A stretch of DNA of 64,000 bases from Molanna angustata (taxonomy: Eukaryota; Arthropoda; Insecta; Trichoptera; Molannidae): NCBI GenBank assembly GCA_963576475.1, contig OY754973.1, positions 11,947,253 to 12,011,252 of the forward strand. Reading direction: 5' to 3'. The position numbers were made by a program, and so were the translations under genes. The notes below the pieces were generated by a model. That model worked only from the letters and a program-made list of their open reading frames with translations. It ran no database searches and was not told the DNA's origin. Numbering within the stretch: position 1 is the first letter of the stretch; each line of letters starts with the position of its first letter. This document shows positions 54,988 to 64,000 of the stretch, piece after piece.

Positions 54988-56037
54988 AAACTAGTTGCAT
55001 GTAACACATGAGATCCAACTGTCGATAGCGATAGTATGTATAGTTGAAGAATAAGAATCAAACTATAAACCCATAAATCCAAATTATTGAAAATTTTAAC
55101 ACATGTTGGTATGTTTGTCAAGATAGGACAGTATGGAGGTCAGTCCTGTTTTCCTACCCGGAATATGAAAACAGCATGATGGTTCTGTATGTATGTTTGG
55201 AGATTAAGTACCTATCAAACTATTAAGTCTTCTTACATATTGTGTATAGGCGACTGCCCTACAAATTGTATGAAGCAATGTCGTCACTACATTCAATTTT
55301 TATAAAAATTGTTAAAAAAAGTTTGAGATGTGCTAATACAATGTTTATATTTTTTATAGAAAATTGAATTATCTAGTTGGGGTGTTTCGGCTTTTTTCGA
55401 TATTTTTGAAAAATTTAGAAATATATGCAGTTAAACTCATAAATTTATCATAAAAAAAATATTTTTCTTAATAAAAAATGTTTGAGAAACCCTGGAATTT
55501 TTTTGAATAAATTAATTTTAGATTTTGTATTTGTCTATATTGGTACCAATTTTCAGCGTTCTAGCTTTTATGGTTTCTGAGATATAGGGAAAAATAAAAT
55601 AAAAATTCAAAAGTTGATAACCCCTGACTGAAACAAAAATTCAAAATTCCGAGTATAAAAGTTTTGTAGGCCTGTAACTGTTTATATATTCTGAAATTTT
55701 AGGCTCTGTAAATTGAGCGGATCAAAAGTTATAAGGGACACACACACACACACAGACATACACACACACAGACACACACACACACAGACACACACACACA
55801 CACACACACAGACACACACACACACAGACACACGAAATGTTCTACTCCGAATTCTGAGTAAATCCGTGTATGGAACATATATGCTGCGAAGCCTCTAAGT
55901 TGGTGTTTTTTGACTTCAAAGTTGGAAAAGCCGTGAAAAAAGTAGACCTCTCCATACAATTCTCGCGTATTCTGGCTTGATACATTGTCGATATGTTAAG
56001 AGAACAAAGTTCTCCTGAACAAATAGACAGTTGGATT
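54988..56037 (+). mobile_element. Repeat family A, copy 2
   Basis: CTAGTTGCATGTAACACATG, ATCCAACTGTCGA (55013-55025), then the same interior as copy 1. A CA/CAGA microsatellite (55738-55832) interrupts AAAGTTATAAGGGACA...CGAAATGTTCTACTC. The right end is GAGAACAAAGTTCTC and AGACAGTTGGAT (56025-56036), the inverse of the left motif. Apparent Cys/Val-rich frames through the microsatellite are artefacts. Confidence 0.8.
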
Positions 56038-56054
56038 ATAAATAAATTAATGAA

Positions 56055-56205
56055 TAGGGACGGAAGGGAAAAAAACACGGAATTATAATTAGCGTCTCTA
56101 TATAAGAATGTTAAGTAATAAAAAGGAAACAGCAAAAAACAATTTTTATATATTTGGAGGTAAATAATTAAACAAGCAGGACAACGTCTGCCGGGTTTTA
56201 CTAGT
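56055..56205 (-). mobile_element. Repeat family B fragment, minus strand
   Basis: Inverse of the left end of the element at 18071-18900: ACCCGGCAGACGTTGTCCTG, the segment with TTGTTTCCTTTTTATTACTT-like sequence, and AATTATAATTCCGTGTTTTT. The rest is missing. Confidence 0.65.
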
Positions 56206-56277
56206 GTTTACATAAAAATAATTTCGTTTTTTGAATAGATAAAGCTGGTTATCTATGAGGTGATAACAATTATTACA

Positions 56278-57340
56278 ATAAACTAGTTGCATGTAACACA
56301 TGAGATCCAACTGTCGACAGCGATAGTATGTATAGTTGAAGAATAAGTACCAAACCCATAAATACAAATTATTTATTATTTTATTTATTATTTTATGATA
56401 TTTAGTTTTCTATACAACACATGTACCTAGGTAGTCAAGATAGGATAGTATGGAGGTCAGTCTTTTTTTCCTACCCGGAATATGAAAACAGCATGATGGT
56501 ATATGTATATTGTATGTTTAGAGATGAAGTATCAAACTATTAAGTCTTCTTTGATATTGTGTATAGGTGACTACCATACAAATTGTATGAAGCGATGTCG
56601 TCACTAAATTCAATTTTATAAAAATTGTTAAAATAAATTTGAGATGTACTGCTACAATGTTAATATTTTTTATATAAAATTAAATTATCTAGTTGGGGTG
56701 TTTCGGCTTTTTTCGATATTTAAAAAAAAATGGAAATATAGGCAGTTAAACTCATAAATTTATCTTAAAAAAAATAATTTTCTTAATAAAAAATGTTTGA
56801 GAAACCCTGGAATTTTTTTGAAAAAACTAATTTGAGATTTTGTATTTGTCTATGTTTATACCAATTTTCAGCGTTCTAGCTTTTATGGTTTCTGAGATAT
56901 AGGGAAAAATAAAATAAAAATTCAAAAGTTGATAACCCCTGACTGAAACAAAAATTCAAAATTCCGAGTATAAAAGTTTTGTAGGCCTGTAACTGTTTAT
57001 ATATTCTGAAATTTTAGGCTCTGTAAATTGAGCGGATCAAAAGTTATAAGGGGGGGACGGACACACACACACACAGACATACACACAGACACACACACAC
57101 ACACACAGACACACACACACACACACACAGACACACGAAATGTTCTACTCCGAATTCTGAGTAAATCCGTGTATGGAACATATATGCTGCGAAGCCTCTA
57201 AGTTGGTGTTTTTTGACTTCAAAGTTGGAAAAGCCGTGAAAAAAGTAGACCTCTCCATACAATTCTCGCGTATTCTGGCTTGATACATTGTCGATAAGTT
57301 AAGAGAACAAAGTTCTCCTGAACAAATCGACAGTTGGATT
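56278..57340 (+). mobile_element. Repeat family A, copy 3
   Basis: Closest to copy 2, in the same orientation and only 240 bp away. ATCCAACTGTCGA at 56305-56317 and its exact inverse TCGACAGTTGGAT at 57327-57339 give perfect 13-bp inner inverted repeats. An internal CA/CAGA microsatellite occupies 57061-57135, preceded by a GGGGGGACGG insertion. Confidence 0.8.
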
Positions 57341-58361
57341 ATTCCAATTACAGCAAAACGAACGAATAAAAAAATATTGGTTATGAAATATCACAAGAGA
57401 AAGTACCGCACTAAAAAATAAATTTGATGAACATTAAGCCCCCTCGATTTTTAGGATACCGTTGGGCACTTACTCGAAGTTCGTTCTCAGGAGATAATGG
57501 ATGGATTTCCATCTAATCCGCTTTGTGCTGAAAGTTGAACCGTTTTATGTGAGTTGTGTCATTCTTTTTGACCCAGATTCAGTACAGGACCAAACGTGTA
57601 TTTCCCTGGACGCCATCACTATCTGCTTCCATTTTTCAAACTACTCTCCTAACATCGTGTTCGACATTTTTCGAATCAACGATGTCTGATTCAGGAGGTT
57701 TTGAACGATTCCTATGGCCTATTCGTGTAGTGTTTGTTGCTCGTTTTAAATTCGTTCTGCATTTGAAAAAGATCAACATTGTTTTGTAGGAAGTATCCGA
57801 AAATTTTTGAAAATCTAATTTCAAACGTCACCAATACACATTTAAATTTACAGACGCCATTTATTTTGAGTCTTGAATTATAATTATTGTTTCTATAAAT
57901 AGAAAAATAATGTCGCTAATCCCTTTCCTACACGACGCGCGACAAAACAAAAACAAAATCCCAAATGCATACATACAAAAAAACAAACAAACAAACATGA
58001 AAATATTTAACTTATTGTTGCCAGTTGAAAGGGCTTCCATCAGGCGAAACGGTAGAACTTTCTATTTTTAAAGAATTAAAAATGCAGACGTATGAATGTT
58101 AAAGTCTTAGATTATATATGATACAGATACCTAGTCAGCACAATGAATGTATGCCAACTAAAACTACGAGGTAACAGAAGAATTTCTTGTATACGTACAC
58201 CTACCGACACGCACACCTACATAAAACGTAGACCAACCGATCTACCGCCTCACACACACATGTAAAAAAAACTTGGCATACATTTGAATTCGAAATTTGT
58301 ACTAGACGCGGCTTCTATATATTATAATTCTATAGTTAAAGTATTGTTATTTTACTAACCG
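57341..58361. other. Non-coding stretch, nothing recognised
   Basis: Frames at 57501-57824 on both strands lack motifs. Confidence 0.35.
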
Positions 58362-58690
58362 ACTTCCAAATACGAAAGAGGTTATCAATTCGACGTGAAC
58401 TTTTGTTTTATGTATGTTCAGCGGTAACACTTTAACGCGTTTTCCGATTTCAATGATTTTTTTTATTATAAGAATAAAATTATCTTCCGATTGGTCCCAT
58501 TTTAATTTGGTCACAATATGATCATGGGATCCATGAGAAATTCATCAATTTTCACTTCAGCAAAAATAGCTCTTTCCAACATTTTCCTACTTTGATGAAA
58601 TTTTTTTTAATAGAAAGGGAGTGCTTCAGAGATGATCACACATATATACTTAATCGAGTTCTCATGATGAAACAACGAGACAAAATATCA
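58362..58690 (+). repeat. Repeat family H (ACCGACTTCCAAA start)
   Basis: ACCGACTTCCAAATACGAAAG, AGGTTATCAATTCGACG, GTATGTTCAGCGGTAACAC and CCGATTTCAATGATTTTTTT: a repeat type widespread in insects. Part recurs at 46076-46150. Non-coding. Confidence 0.55.
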
Positions 58691-58789
58691 AACCATTCAA
58701 TTTGAGAAGTCGTCTGCAATTAATAATTATCCTTTACCACGTTGTCCGAATTCGAAGATTCCTTTTTCATCAGAAAGATATACCATCTG

Positions 58790-59090
58790 GGATGGTTCCA
58801 TCAGAACTAAGCCAAGGGGTTGTGGCTGTAGTTTTCTGCAACACACAGAGAGGCGCGCGCACACGCCGACAGAACCAAGGCTTGCTAGCGACTTCCTCGT
58901 GGCGGGAGCAATATTCGCTCCTGTCACCTCTGCTGCGTGAAGACCTTCTCGCCATGAAGCTCTCCGCGTCGTCGTTCTCGAAATATCGATAGAACTTAAC
59001 TCTCGAAATATATTGAAAATAACTACAAATAACTGTATCATATTATCAAGCAATAAAGAATCTATTTGTTTGGAGACACTTGTTCACCCA
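58790..59090 (+). other. G+C-rich island, possible solo LTR
   Basis: TGTAGTTTTCTGCAACACAC, AGAGGCGCGCGCACACGCCG, then a CpG-rich core and CAATAAAGAATC (a polyadenylation-like signal at about 59050) followed by CACTTGTTCACCC. A TG start, CpG-rich middle and late AATAAA fit an LTR. No second LTR, primer-binding site or gag-pol is in the window, so it is only a possibility. Confidence 0.25.
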
Positions 59091-59888
59091 CTGTATTTTA
59101 TTGTCAATGTTATCTGATATTGATTTAAGATTTATGGTGGTCAAATTGATTTTAACACGCATATCGAAAAATAATTGGTTCGATACCAATTGATGCAATA
59201 TATAAATTACACTAATTACATGAGACCATTATTCTAGCCTCACTAGAACAAGAAACCCGCCATAAAGTGATAAATCATGAGAAATCACCAATTTATTTGC
59301 GAAGGATTTGCTTATTATTGAAGTGTAGGCGAATTGTATAAAAGATAATATGACTACATACATACGTACCATCACGTCATTTTCCTCGTGGGGTTGGCAA
59401 AGAGAACCGAACACCAAATTTTGGTGTTCGGTTTTTTATATGAAAGATTATTTCTAACTTAATTTATATTCCATACATTTTTGATGAAAACTTTGCGTCA
59501 TATTTTAAATAAATATTTGCTTCAAACAGCGAATGAATCACTTGGTGAACTTTATTTTTAAATAAATGCAAAGTAAAAAATAAGGTATAAATCGGAATTT
59601 ATTTAATTGCATATATTTTCTTAATGATAAATTATAACATATGTAACTCTTGCAATCCGACGTAGTAAACATAAATAAAAACTGAGAATACCTTAATAAT
59701 GTAGTTGTTTGTTCGTGTCATTCGTAAATTAATTCAGCGGTCAATTTAGCATTTATACGTAGGAAGTTAACCTATTTTGCAGGTTTAGCTCAGCTGTGTG
59801 TAATACGCACAATTCACGAAAGACCAACATAATCCTATACTATACATATTTGCCTACTTTAGTTAGACAATAATATTATAGTATACCT
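59091..59888. other. Non-coding stretch with a perfect hairpin
   Basis: AACCGAACACCAAA / TTTGGTGTTCGGTT at 59405-59433 is a perfect inverted repeat with 14-bp arms and one central base. Otherwise nothing is recognised. Confidence 0.4.
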
Positions 59889-59957
59889 GGGGGCAAGTCT
59901 GGTCCAACCGGCGAAATCAAAATCCTCGCGATTACCCATATCATGGATATAATTATT
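59889..59957. mobile_element. MITE family D, left half
   Basis: GGGGCAAGTCTGGTCCAACC, GGCGAAATCAAAATCCTCGC, GATTACCCATATCATGG match the arms of the MITE at 42279-42422. The other half is missing. Confidence 0.7.
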
Positions 59958-59997
59958 ATATGGATTTCTATAATATCTTTAGTTGCTATAGAATACC

Positions 59998-60275
59998 ATA
60001 CGATATGGACGCTCAGCTGGTTAGGACACGTGCATTGGATGGACGATGAGCAGACACCGAAAAGAATCCTCACAATACCTACGGAAGGAAGAAGAGGTGT
60101 GGGAAGGCCGAAACTACGATGGATGGACGGAGTCGAGAGGGACCTTCAGATAGCAGGTGTGCGGAAGTGGAGAGAAAAGGCCATGGATAGGGTGCAATGC
60201 GGAGACGATTCCTTGAGGAGGCCAAGGCCCATCCTGGGCTTTGGAACCACTGATAATGATGATATAGACAAATAA
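59998..60275 (+). pseudogene. RTE-type LINE C-terminus
   Basis: Reads LSWLGHVHWMDDEQTPKRIL, TIPTEGRRGVGRPKLRWMDG, VERDLQIAGVRKWREKAMDR and VQ, then a frameshifted RRFLEEAKAHPGL-like end followed by GAT-type repeats (CTGATAATGATGATATAG). Open over about 90 codons. Same lineage as 12336-12725. Confidence 0.78.
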
Positions 60276-60479
60276 CATTGTTTAGTTGGAAGGAATCGAC
60301 ATTTGCAAGGTGCAAGAAAGTAGTTTTATAAATAAAATAAATCAATATAAAAAAAATGTTACATTACTAAACGTCATCAACAAGAAATGTTTTTAGGAAA
60401 AACATGTTATTTATCAAACCGAATTCATGAACACTTTGATGTAAGAAATTTTCACTGAAGAAAGATTTAATTAATAAAA

Positions 60480-60665
60480 TGAAATTTAGATCGGTGATAT
60501 GGTTTGGCCATTTGGGAAGGATGAATAAAGAACGAACATATACAAAGCTGACAGGAACGGAATAAGAGGTCGGGGGCGCCCAATAAAGATTGGCAGGACC
60601 ACATCAATGATATTCTTCATGAAGCACAAACGGCTGAAAGATTTTGGAAAAAATTGGTATTAAGA
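60480..60665 (+). pseudogene. RTE-type LINE C-terminus, decayed
   Basis: Broken reading IWFGHLGRMNKERT and IRGRGRP, then WQDHINDILHE, matches LRWFGHMGRMNEER...RGRGRPRKGWHDHVNEIL of the better copy at 7158-8375. Small deletions and a stop are present. Confidence 0.65.
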
Positions 60666-61664
60666 TATGTATATCCTAGAAAATTCTGTGGGCAATAATG
60701 TATTCTTTGCATTCATTTTTATTTTCATCGAATATAATTATCTAAGGGTCAAGCATTCGATTAGGTACCAAACCGAAAATAAAATTATTTTGTATTTCCA
60801 TTTTCTTTGGAAAATTGTCAACAAATCCAAACGACAGTCGGCAATCTGATTGGTGCGCCCCTGTGGACGCACTGCCATAAACAAAATCCGTCTGATGCGC
60901 TCCGTCCGCTGCGCCTGTATGGACGCTAGCCTTTATAAGAAAATATATTAATTTTCCTAAATTTAATAAGCTTTTTTGAAGATTGTCGATTCTAAGCTCT
61001 TATCATTATTTTTTCAAAATACCTAAATGAAAAAATGTCCTTGACATTTTCACGTGCTGTCCGCCACGATAATATTTTGCACGTCATCATTGAGAACGTA
61101 AAAAAACGGTATGTAGGTACGTTAATTCGATCGGTCGTACGTTTTTCTATGTAATTGTAGCGATGTCGATCGTCTACTGTGATAAACTTACGATGATATC
61201 TGTGCACGAAATCACGCATTGGGCGGTATACTTAATACTCACTCGTCATTGCTTGGCTGGTTGGTCCCTGTATAGCTAGATACCCACTATACATATATGC
61301 TAGTGTTGGCAGCTATAATAATACATACCTCGGCTGATTTATGGAACTTTCTGCGGGCAACACTGAACTAACACTTAGGGGCACCAATTTTTAAACGCCA
61401 TTTTGAACGTGGTACCTATAAAAGAATGAGCAATTACTCTATTTGACACAAGTTTTCTGATTAAAAACCAATTACCTACTAACCAAACACGTTGAAAATT
61501 ACTTTATATAATGACAATTTTGTAACTTCACAATAGAAACGAAGTTGGAATATTATCAGATATAAGAGAATCAGATACAATTAAAATATCATAGATATTT
61601 TAAAATTTGTCACAAAATATCATAGACACCCGATCGGAAAAAATCCAGTGTTTGCGTACATTCC
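60666..61664. other. Non-coding stretch with short GCGCC repeats
   Basis: TGCGCCCCTGTGGACGCACTGCC (60855-60877) and TGCGCCTGTATGGACGCTAGCC (60918-60939) are a pair of similar segments around TCCGTCTGATGCGCTCCGTC. The pattern is known from insect repeats but not assignable here. CAATAGAAACGAAGTTGGAA at 61541 belongs to the short repeat at 50149-50258. Confidence 0.4.
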
Positions 61665-61720
61665 TTATTTATTTATTTAGAGGACAATATACAGCGTATA
61701 ATAACTCATGTCAAAAAGAG
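61665..61720 (-). repeat. LINE tail remnant, minus strand
   Basis: TTATTTATTTATTTAGAGGACAATATACAGCGTA. It resembles the end of the LINE at 24590-26241 (TTATTTATTTATTTATG...GGACAAAAAACAGCGTT). Confidence 0.45.
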
Positions 61721-61899
61721 ATTTAAGTAAATATTAAAGTCAATTACAGGTTATTACTGGAGTTGCTGTAGTATATTAAGATAAATTAGGAATATTCGAG
61801 CAAGACATTAAGGCGTCTGCCCTGTTCTTCCATAGGTAAGAATTAAAGGGGGTACCGACCTTTTGCCCAGAATCCTAGGATGGAGCTGCAGCTACTCCA

Positions 61900-62530
61900 A
61901 CTTTATTTAATTAAAACTTTTTAAGCACATACGATATTTAAGCTACTTGCTCCGATTGAAAGAACACAAAAATCAATAATAAAGGTAATGCACAGAAGAC
62001 CTAAAAGATACCCCACAGAACAAATATATATAGACAGTGGATTTTTGGATTTTAGACAGCTCTATATGAGACTGATACTGTCTCATTTGCATAAAAACAC
62101 TGCTGAGTTCCAACCGGACTATATATTGATACATGACACTAGAAACAGACATCAGCTAAGACCGCCACAACCAAGAACAACACATGCGCAGCGTCAATAT
62201 AGTATTTTGGCACCAAGACTCTATAATAAAATAATGATAGATATTGAACAAAACATATCGCATGATGGGAAAAATTTCAAAGACCTCGTTACTCGTTGGC
62301 TGAAGCAGATTGGAAGAGAAGGATCTGCCTCGGTACTCTTAGATTTTTTGAGATAGAGGTTTTAGAGTTTTTCATCCTGGTTGTTTGATGTTCTAAGTGA
62401 ATGGAATATGTGAAAAAAAAAAGAATACAAATCATATGATCGCAGAGTAGCCATAGCAATTTTAAACTAGTACTGCCTCAGAACAGACTATGTCTAGCGA
62501 GGCAGTAAAATTTCCAAATGCGTGAAAAAA
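61900..62530 (+). pseudogene. LINE ORF2 C-terminus and 3' UTR
   Basis: Reads IERTQKSIIKVMHRRPKRYP, TEQIYIDSGFLDFRQLYMRL, YILIHDTRNRHQLRPPQPRT, SILAPRLYNKIM and ends SASVLLDFLR-stop (62356). The order (Q-KxxI..., RRYPTxxLYxxSGxLxxRQLY, TRxxxQLRPPxPRT, LAPRLYN) is that of the C-terminal domain of jockey/CR1 ORF2. The 3' UTR holds the two-stem hairpin at 62471-62507. The open frame spans at least 122 codons. Confidence 0.75.
62471..62507 (+). ncRNA. Two-stem hairpin in LINE 3' UTR
   Basis: TACTGCCTC (62471-62479) pairs with GAGGCAGTA (62499-62507), nine perfect pairs. Inside, AGAC pairs with GTCT around TAT. The related hairpin at 26262-26296 has different but still paired bases (TCCACCTC/GAGGTGGA, AGGCT/AGCCT). 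Compensatory change implies that the RNA fold matters, probably for recognition by the element's own reverse transcriptase. Confidence 0.6.
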
Positions 62531-62611
62531 AAAAAATTGTAAAACTGTAATTAGGTATAAATTAAATTGTATTTTGTTCCTTTGTAATATTTATACTGTT
62601 GGAAATATATT

Positions 62612-62868
62612 ATTCATTCATTCATTCATTCATTCATTCATTCATTCATTCATTCATTCATTCATTCATTCATTCATTCATTCATTCATTCATTCATTCA
62701 TTCATTCATTCATTCATTCATTCATTCATTCATTCATTCATTCATTCATTCATTCATTCATTCATTCATTCATTCATTCATTCATTCATTCATTCATTCA
62801 TTCATTCATTCATTCATTCATTCATTCATTCATTCATTCATTCATTCATTCATTCATTCATTCATTCA
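62612..62868. repeat. Perfect ATTC microsatellite, about 64 units
   Basis: About 257 bp of ATTC with no visible interruption. Reading frames through it (Phe-Ile-His-Ser repeats) are artefacts. It sits between a plus-strand LINE end and a minus-strand LINE hairpin tail, and probably grew from the GAAT-type tail of the minus-strand element. Confidence 0.97.
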
Positions 62869-62925
62869 CATGTTCACAATGGCGGACTAATTGCCAAATG
62901 GCAGTATCTTCCAACCAACCATATT
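62869..62925 (-). repeat. LINE hairpin tail, minus strand
   Basis: ATGGCGGACTAATTGCC, AAAT, GGCAGTATCTTCCAACCAACC. Read on the minus strand, the hairpin precedes the GAAT repeat tail. Confidence 0.65.
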
Positions 62926-63399
62926 CATTTGGTGAAGCAAATTGTTTTAATAATACGTACCAACAATTTATATCAGAAATATAGGAAATATGATCATACT
63001 TTTCTGGAATATATAAATAACCAATGATGAAATTCGTGAAAACCTTTATTAGGTAGGTTCCTTAAAAATAACAATACCAATAATGTGCGAAATGATATAA
63101 CAGAGGTAATCGTGGTGCGACTCATGTAATTATGTAATTTTCTCAATGAAAAAAAAAATGAAATGTCGTGATGTATTATGTATTATTTTCTCTCCTAGTA
63201 ATATTTCATGGTAATGATGTGATTTCCGTTCTGATACCGGGAATCTAAATGGAACCCTGATTGCTTCAATTAAATTATTACAATCGAAACGGAATTGAAG
63301 GCAATAAAGAATGTTTCTTTTGTCACAAGAGTATTATTTTTACCCACAGTGCTCGTGTCATCAAACCGAGGGCCGCACATTTGAACATTTAGTTAAAAT
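62926..63399. other. A+T-rich stretch, nothing recognised
   Basis: No supported feature. Confidence 0.35.
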
Positions 63400-63562
63400 A
63401 AAGATATCGTTCGGTATTTGGCGTGAACACAAATCAACCGTCTTGTTTTCTCCCCCCCACCCCTCCACGTGAAGACTGCTATTTTCTCTCCCTATCACCA
63501 ACAAACGGTACTTGCTCGCCGCCGACCTCGAACACATGTCATTCAGACTACGTTATATTAAG
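63400..63562 (+). other. Candidate first exon with splice donor
   Basis: The segment is richer in G+C than its surroundings (TTCTCCCCCCCACCCCTCC, CCACGTG, CTCGCCGCCGACCTCG). It ends ATGTCATTCAGACTACG...ATTAAG|GTGAGT, in which an ATG opens nine codons (MSFRLRYIK) directly before a consensus donor at 63562/63563. A 5' exon of a host gene transcribed to the right is possible. No downstream exon is visible before the window ends. Confidence 0.25.
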
Positions 63563-63569
63563 GTGAGTG

Positions 63570-64000
63570 CTCAATATCGCCGTGAATAATCGTTACAGTA
63601 AGCAACATAATATGTACCTACAAATGTGTAGTGCTGTGTTTGGGCATATACATGGACTACGCCTCTTTAGGGTGAGCGATCGAGATCAGAACTGCATCCG
63701 GACTGGTAGGTGATTTCATTTCTTGATCCGTTTCTTCATCCCGTTATCTGCCTGATAGTCGTGAATAACTTATCGTGACAAAAGTGAAATTATTTATATC
63801 ATCAATATACAGTCCATTAATTTGTCTACGCCCTAGTTGCATTCGGCAATTTCGAGACACTGGCTTGATATGGAACTTCCACTTTTTTATTGTTTTCAGG
63901 TTTGTATTGTATTGCATATATTTTATTTAGATGTAAAAAAAATACAATTTCTTACATCTAGTACAAACGAAAATAAAAACAAACAATAAAAATAAATAAA
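63570..64000. other. Non-coding end of window
   Basis: If the donor at 63562 is real this is intron. Otherwise nothing is recognised. Confidence 0.3.

Noticed and set aside
55713..55959. His/Thr- or Cys/Val-rich proteins
   Set aside because: Frames through CA/CAGA microsatellites inside family A; the same applies to 57044-57262 and 44062-44427.
62574..63027. Phe-Ile-His-Ser repeat protein
   Set aside because: The frames exist only because ATTC repeats contain no stop codon; there is no non-repeat coding sequence.

Overview
The window is a stretch of arthropod, most likely insect, nuclear DNA. It is strongly A+T rich. It has no dense coding, no operons and no ribosome-binding pattern, and it is filled with decayed transposable elements: several lineages of non-LTR retrotransposon (LINE), tRNA-derived SINEs, short terminal-inverted-repeat elements, one hAT-like DNA transposon, microsatellites and a 140-bp satellite. 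Nearly every long reading frame that looks like protein is a piece of a transposable element. I found no convincing complete host gene. Two CpG-richer spots (28470-28544 on the minus strand, 63400-63562 on the plus strand) and one short frame at 22407-22569 could be exons. Species cannot be assigned from what is visible.

Layout. 1-3170: A+T-rich DNA with short direct repeats and LINE 3' ends. 3702-9030: two copies of a jockey/CR1-type LINE. In the second, part of the C-terminal coding region has expanded into a tandem array, and a nearly intact RTE-type LINE (7158-8375) has jumped into that array. 9555-14090: two copies of a terminal-inverted-repeat element (family F), two copies of an associated repeat (family G) and two RTE 3' ends. 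14651-15720: end of a LINE with a restriction-like endonuclease, lying against a TAA microsatellite. 16590-18900: repeat families A and B and a LINE tail. 19979-20340: a 161-bp foldback whose arms carry hammerhead-ribozyme-like motifs. 21895-22925: a SINE sharing its tail with LINE ends. 23430-26350: two LINE 3' regions, one a long reverse-transcriptase fragment. 27312-30690: several RTE ends and a CpG-richer spot. 31037-32740: a palindromic MITE and the 140-bp satellite. 33797-35250: a LINE ORF1-like PHD-finger frame and tandem duplications. 35751-43850: SINEs, a LINE endonuclease and early reverse transcriptase (37250-38830) and MITEs. 45095-46922: an RTE end and a long-armed inverted-repeat element. 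48200-51435: a 2759-bp hAT-like transposon, with 8-bp target duplication, nested in an RTE coding region. 52627-57340: a third family F copy and two neighbouring family A copies. 58362-63000: further LINE ends and a perfect ATTC microsatellite of about 64 copies.

The pieces do not form a pathway. They record layered insertion: RTE into a LINE-derived tandem array, hAT-like into RTE, and a LINE tail, MITE half and two SINEs packed into 43226-43850. Three RNA-level structures recur and are the best candidates for something under-described: the foldback with type-I hammerhead-like cores; a two-stem RNA hairpin at the 3' ends of otherwise different LINEs, with paired bases changing together; and the TTATTGCC...GGCAAT hairpin tail shared by SINEs and LINEs.
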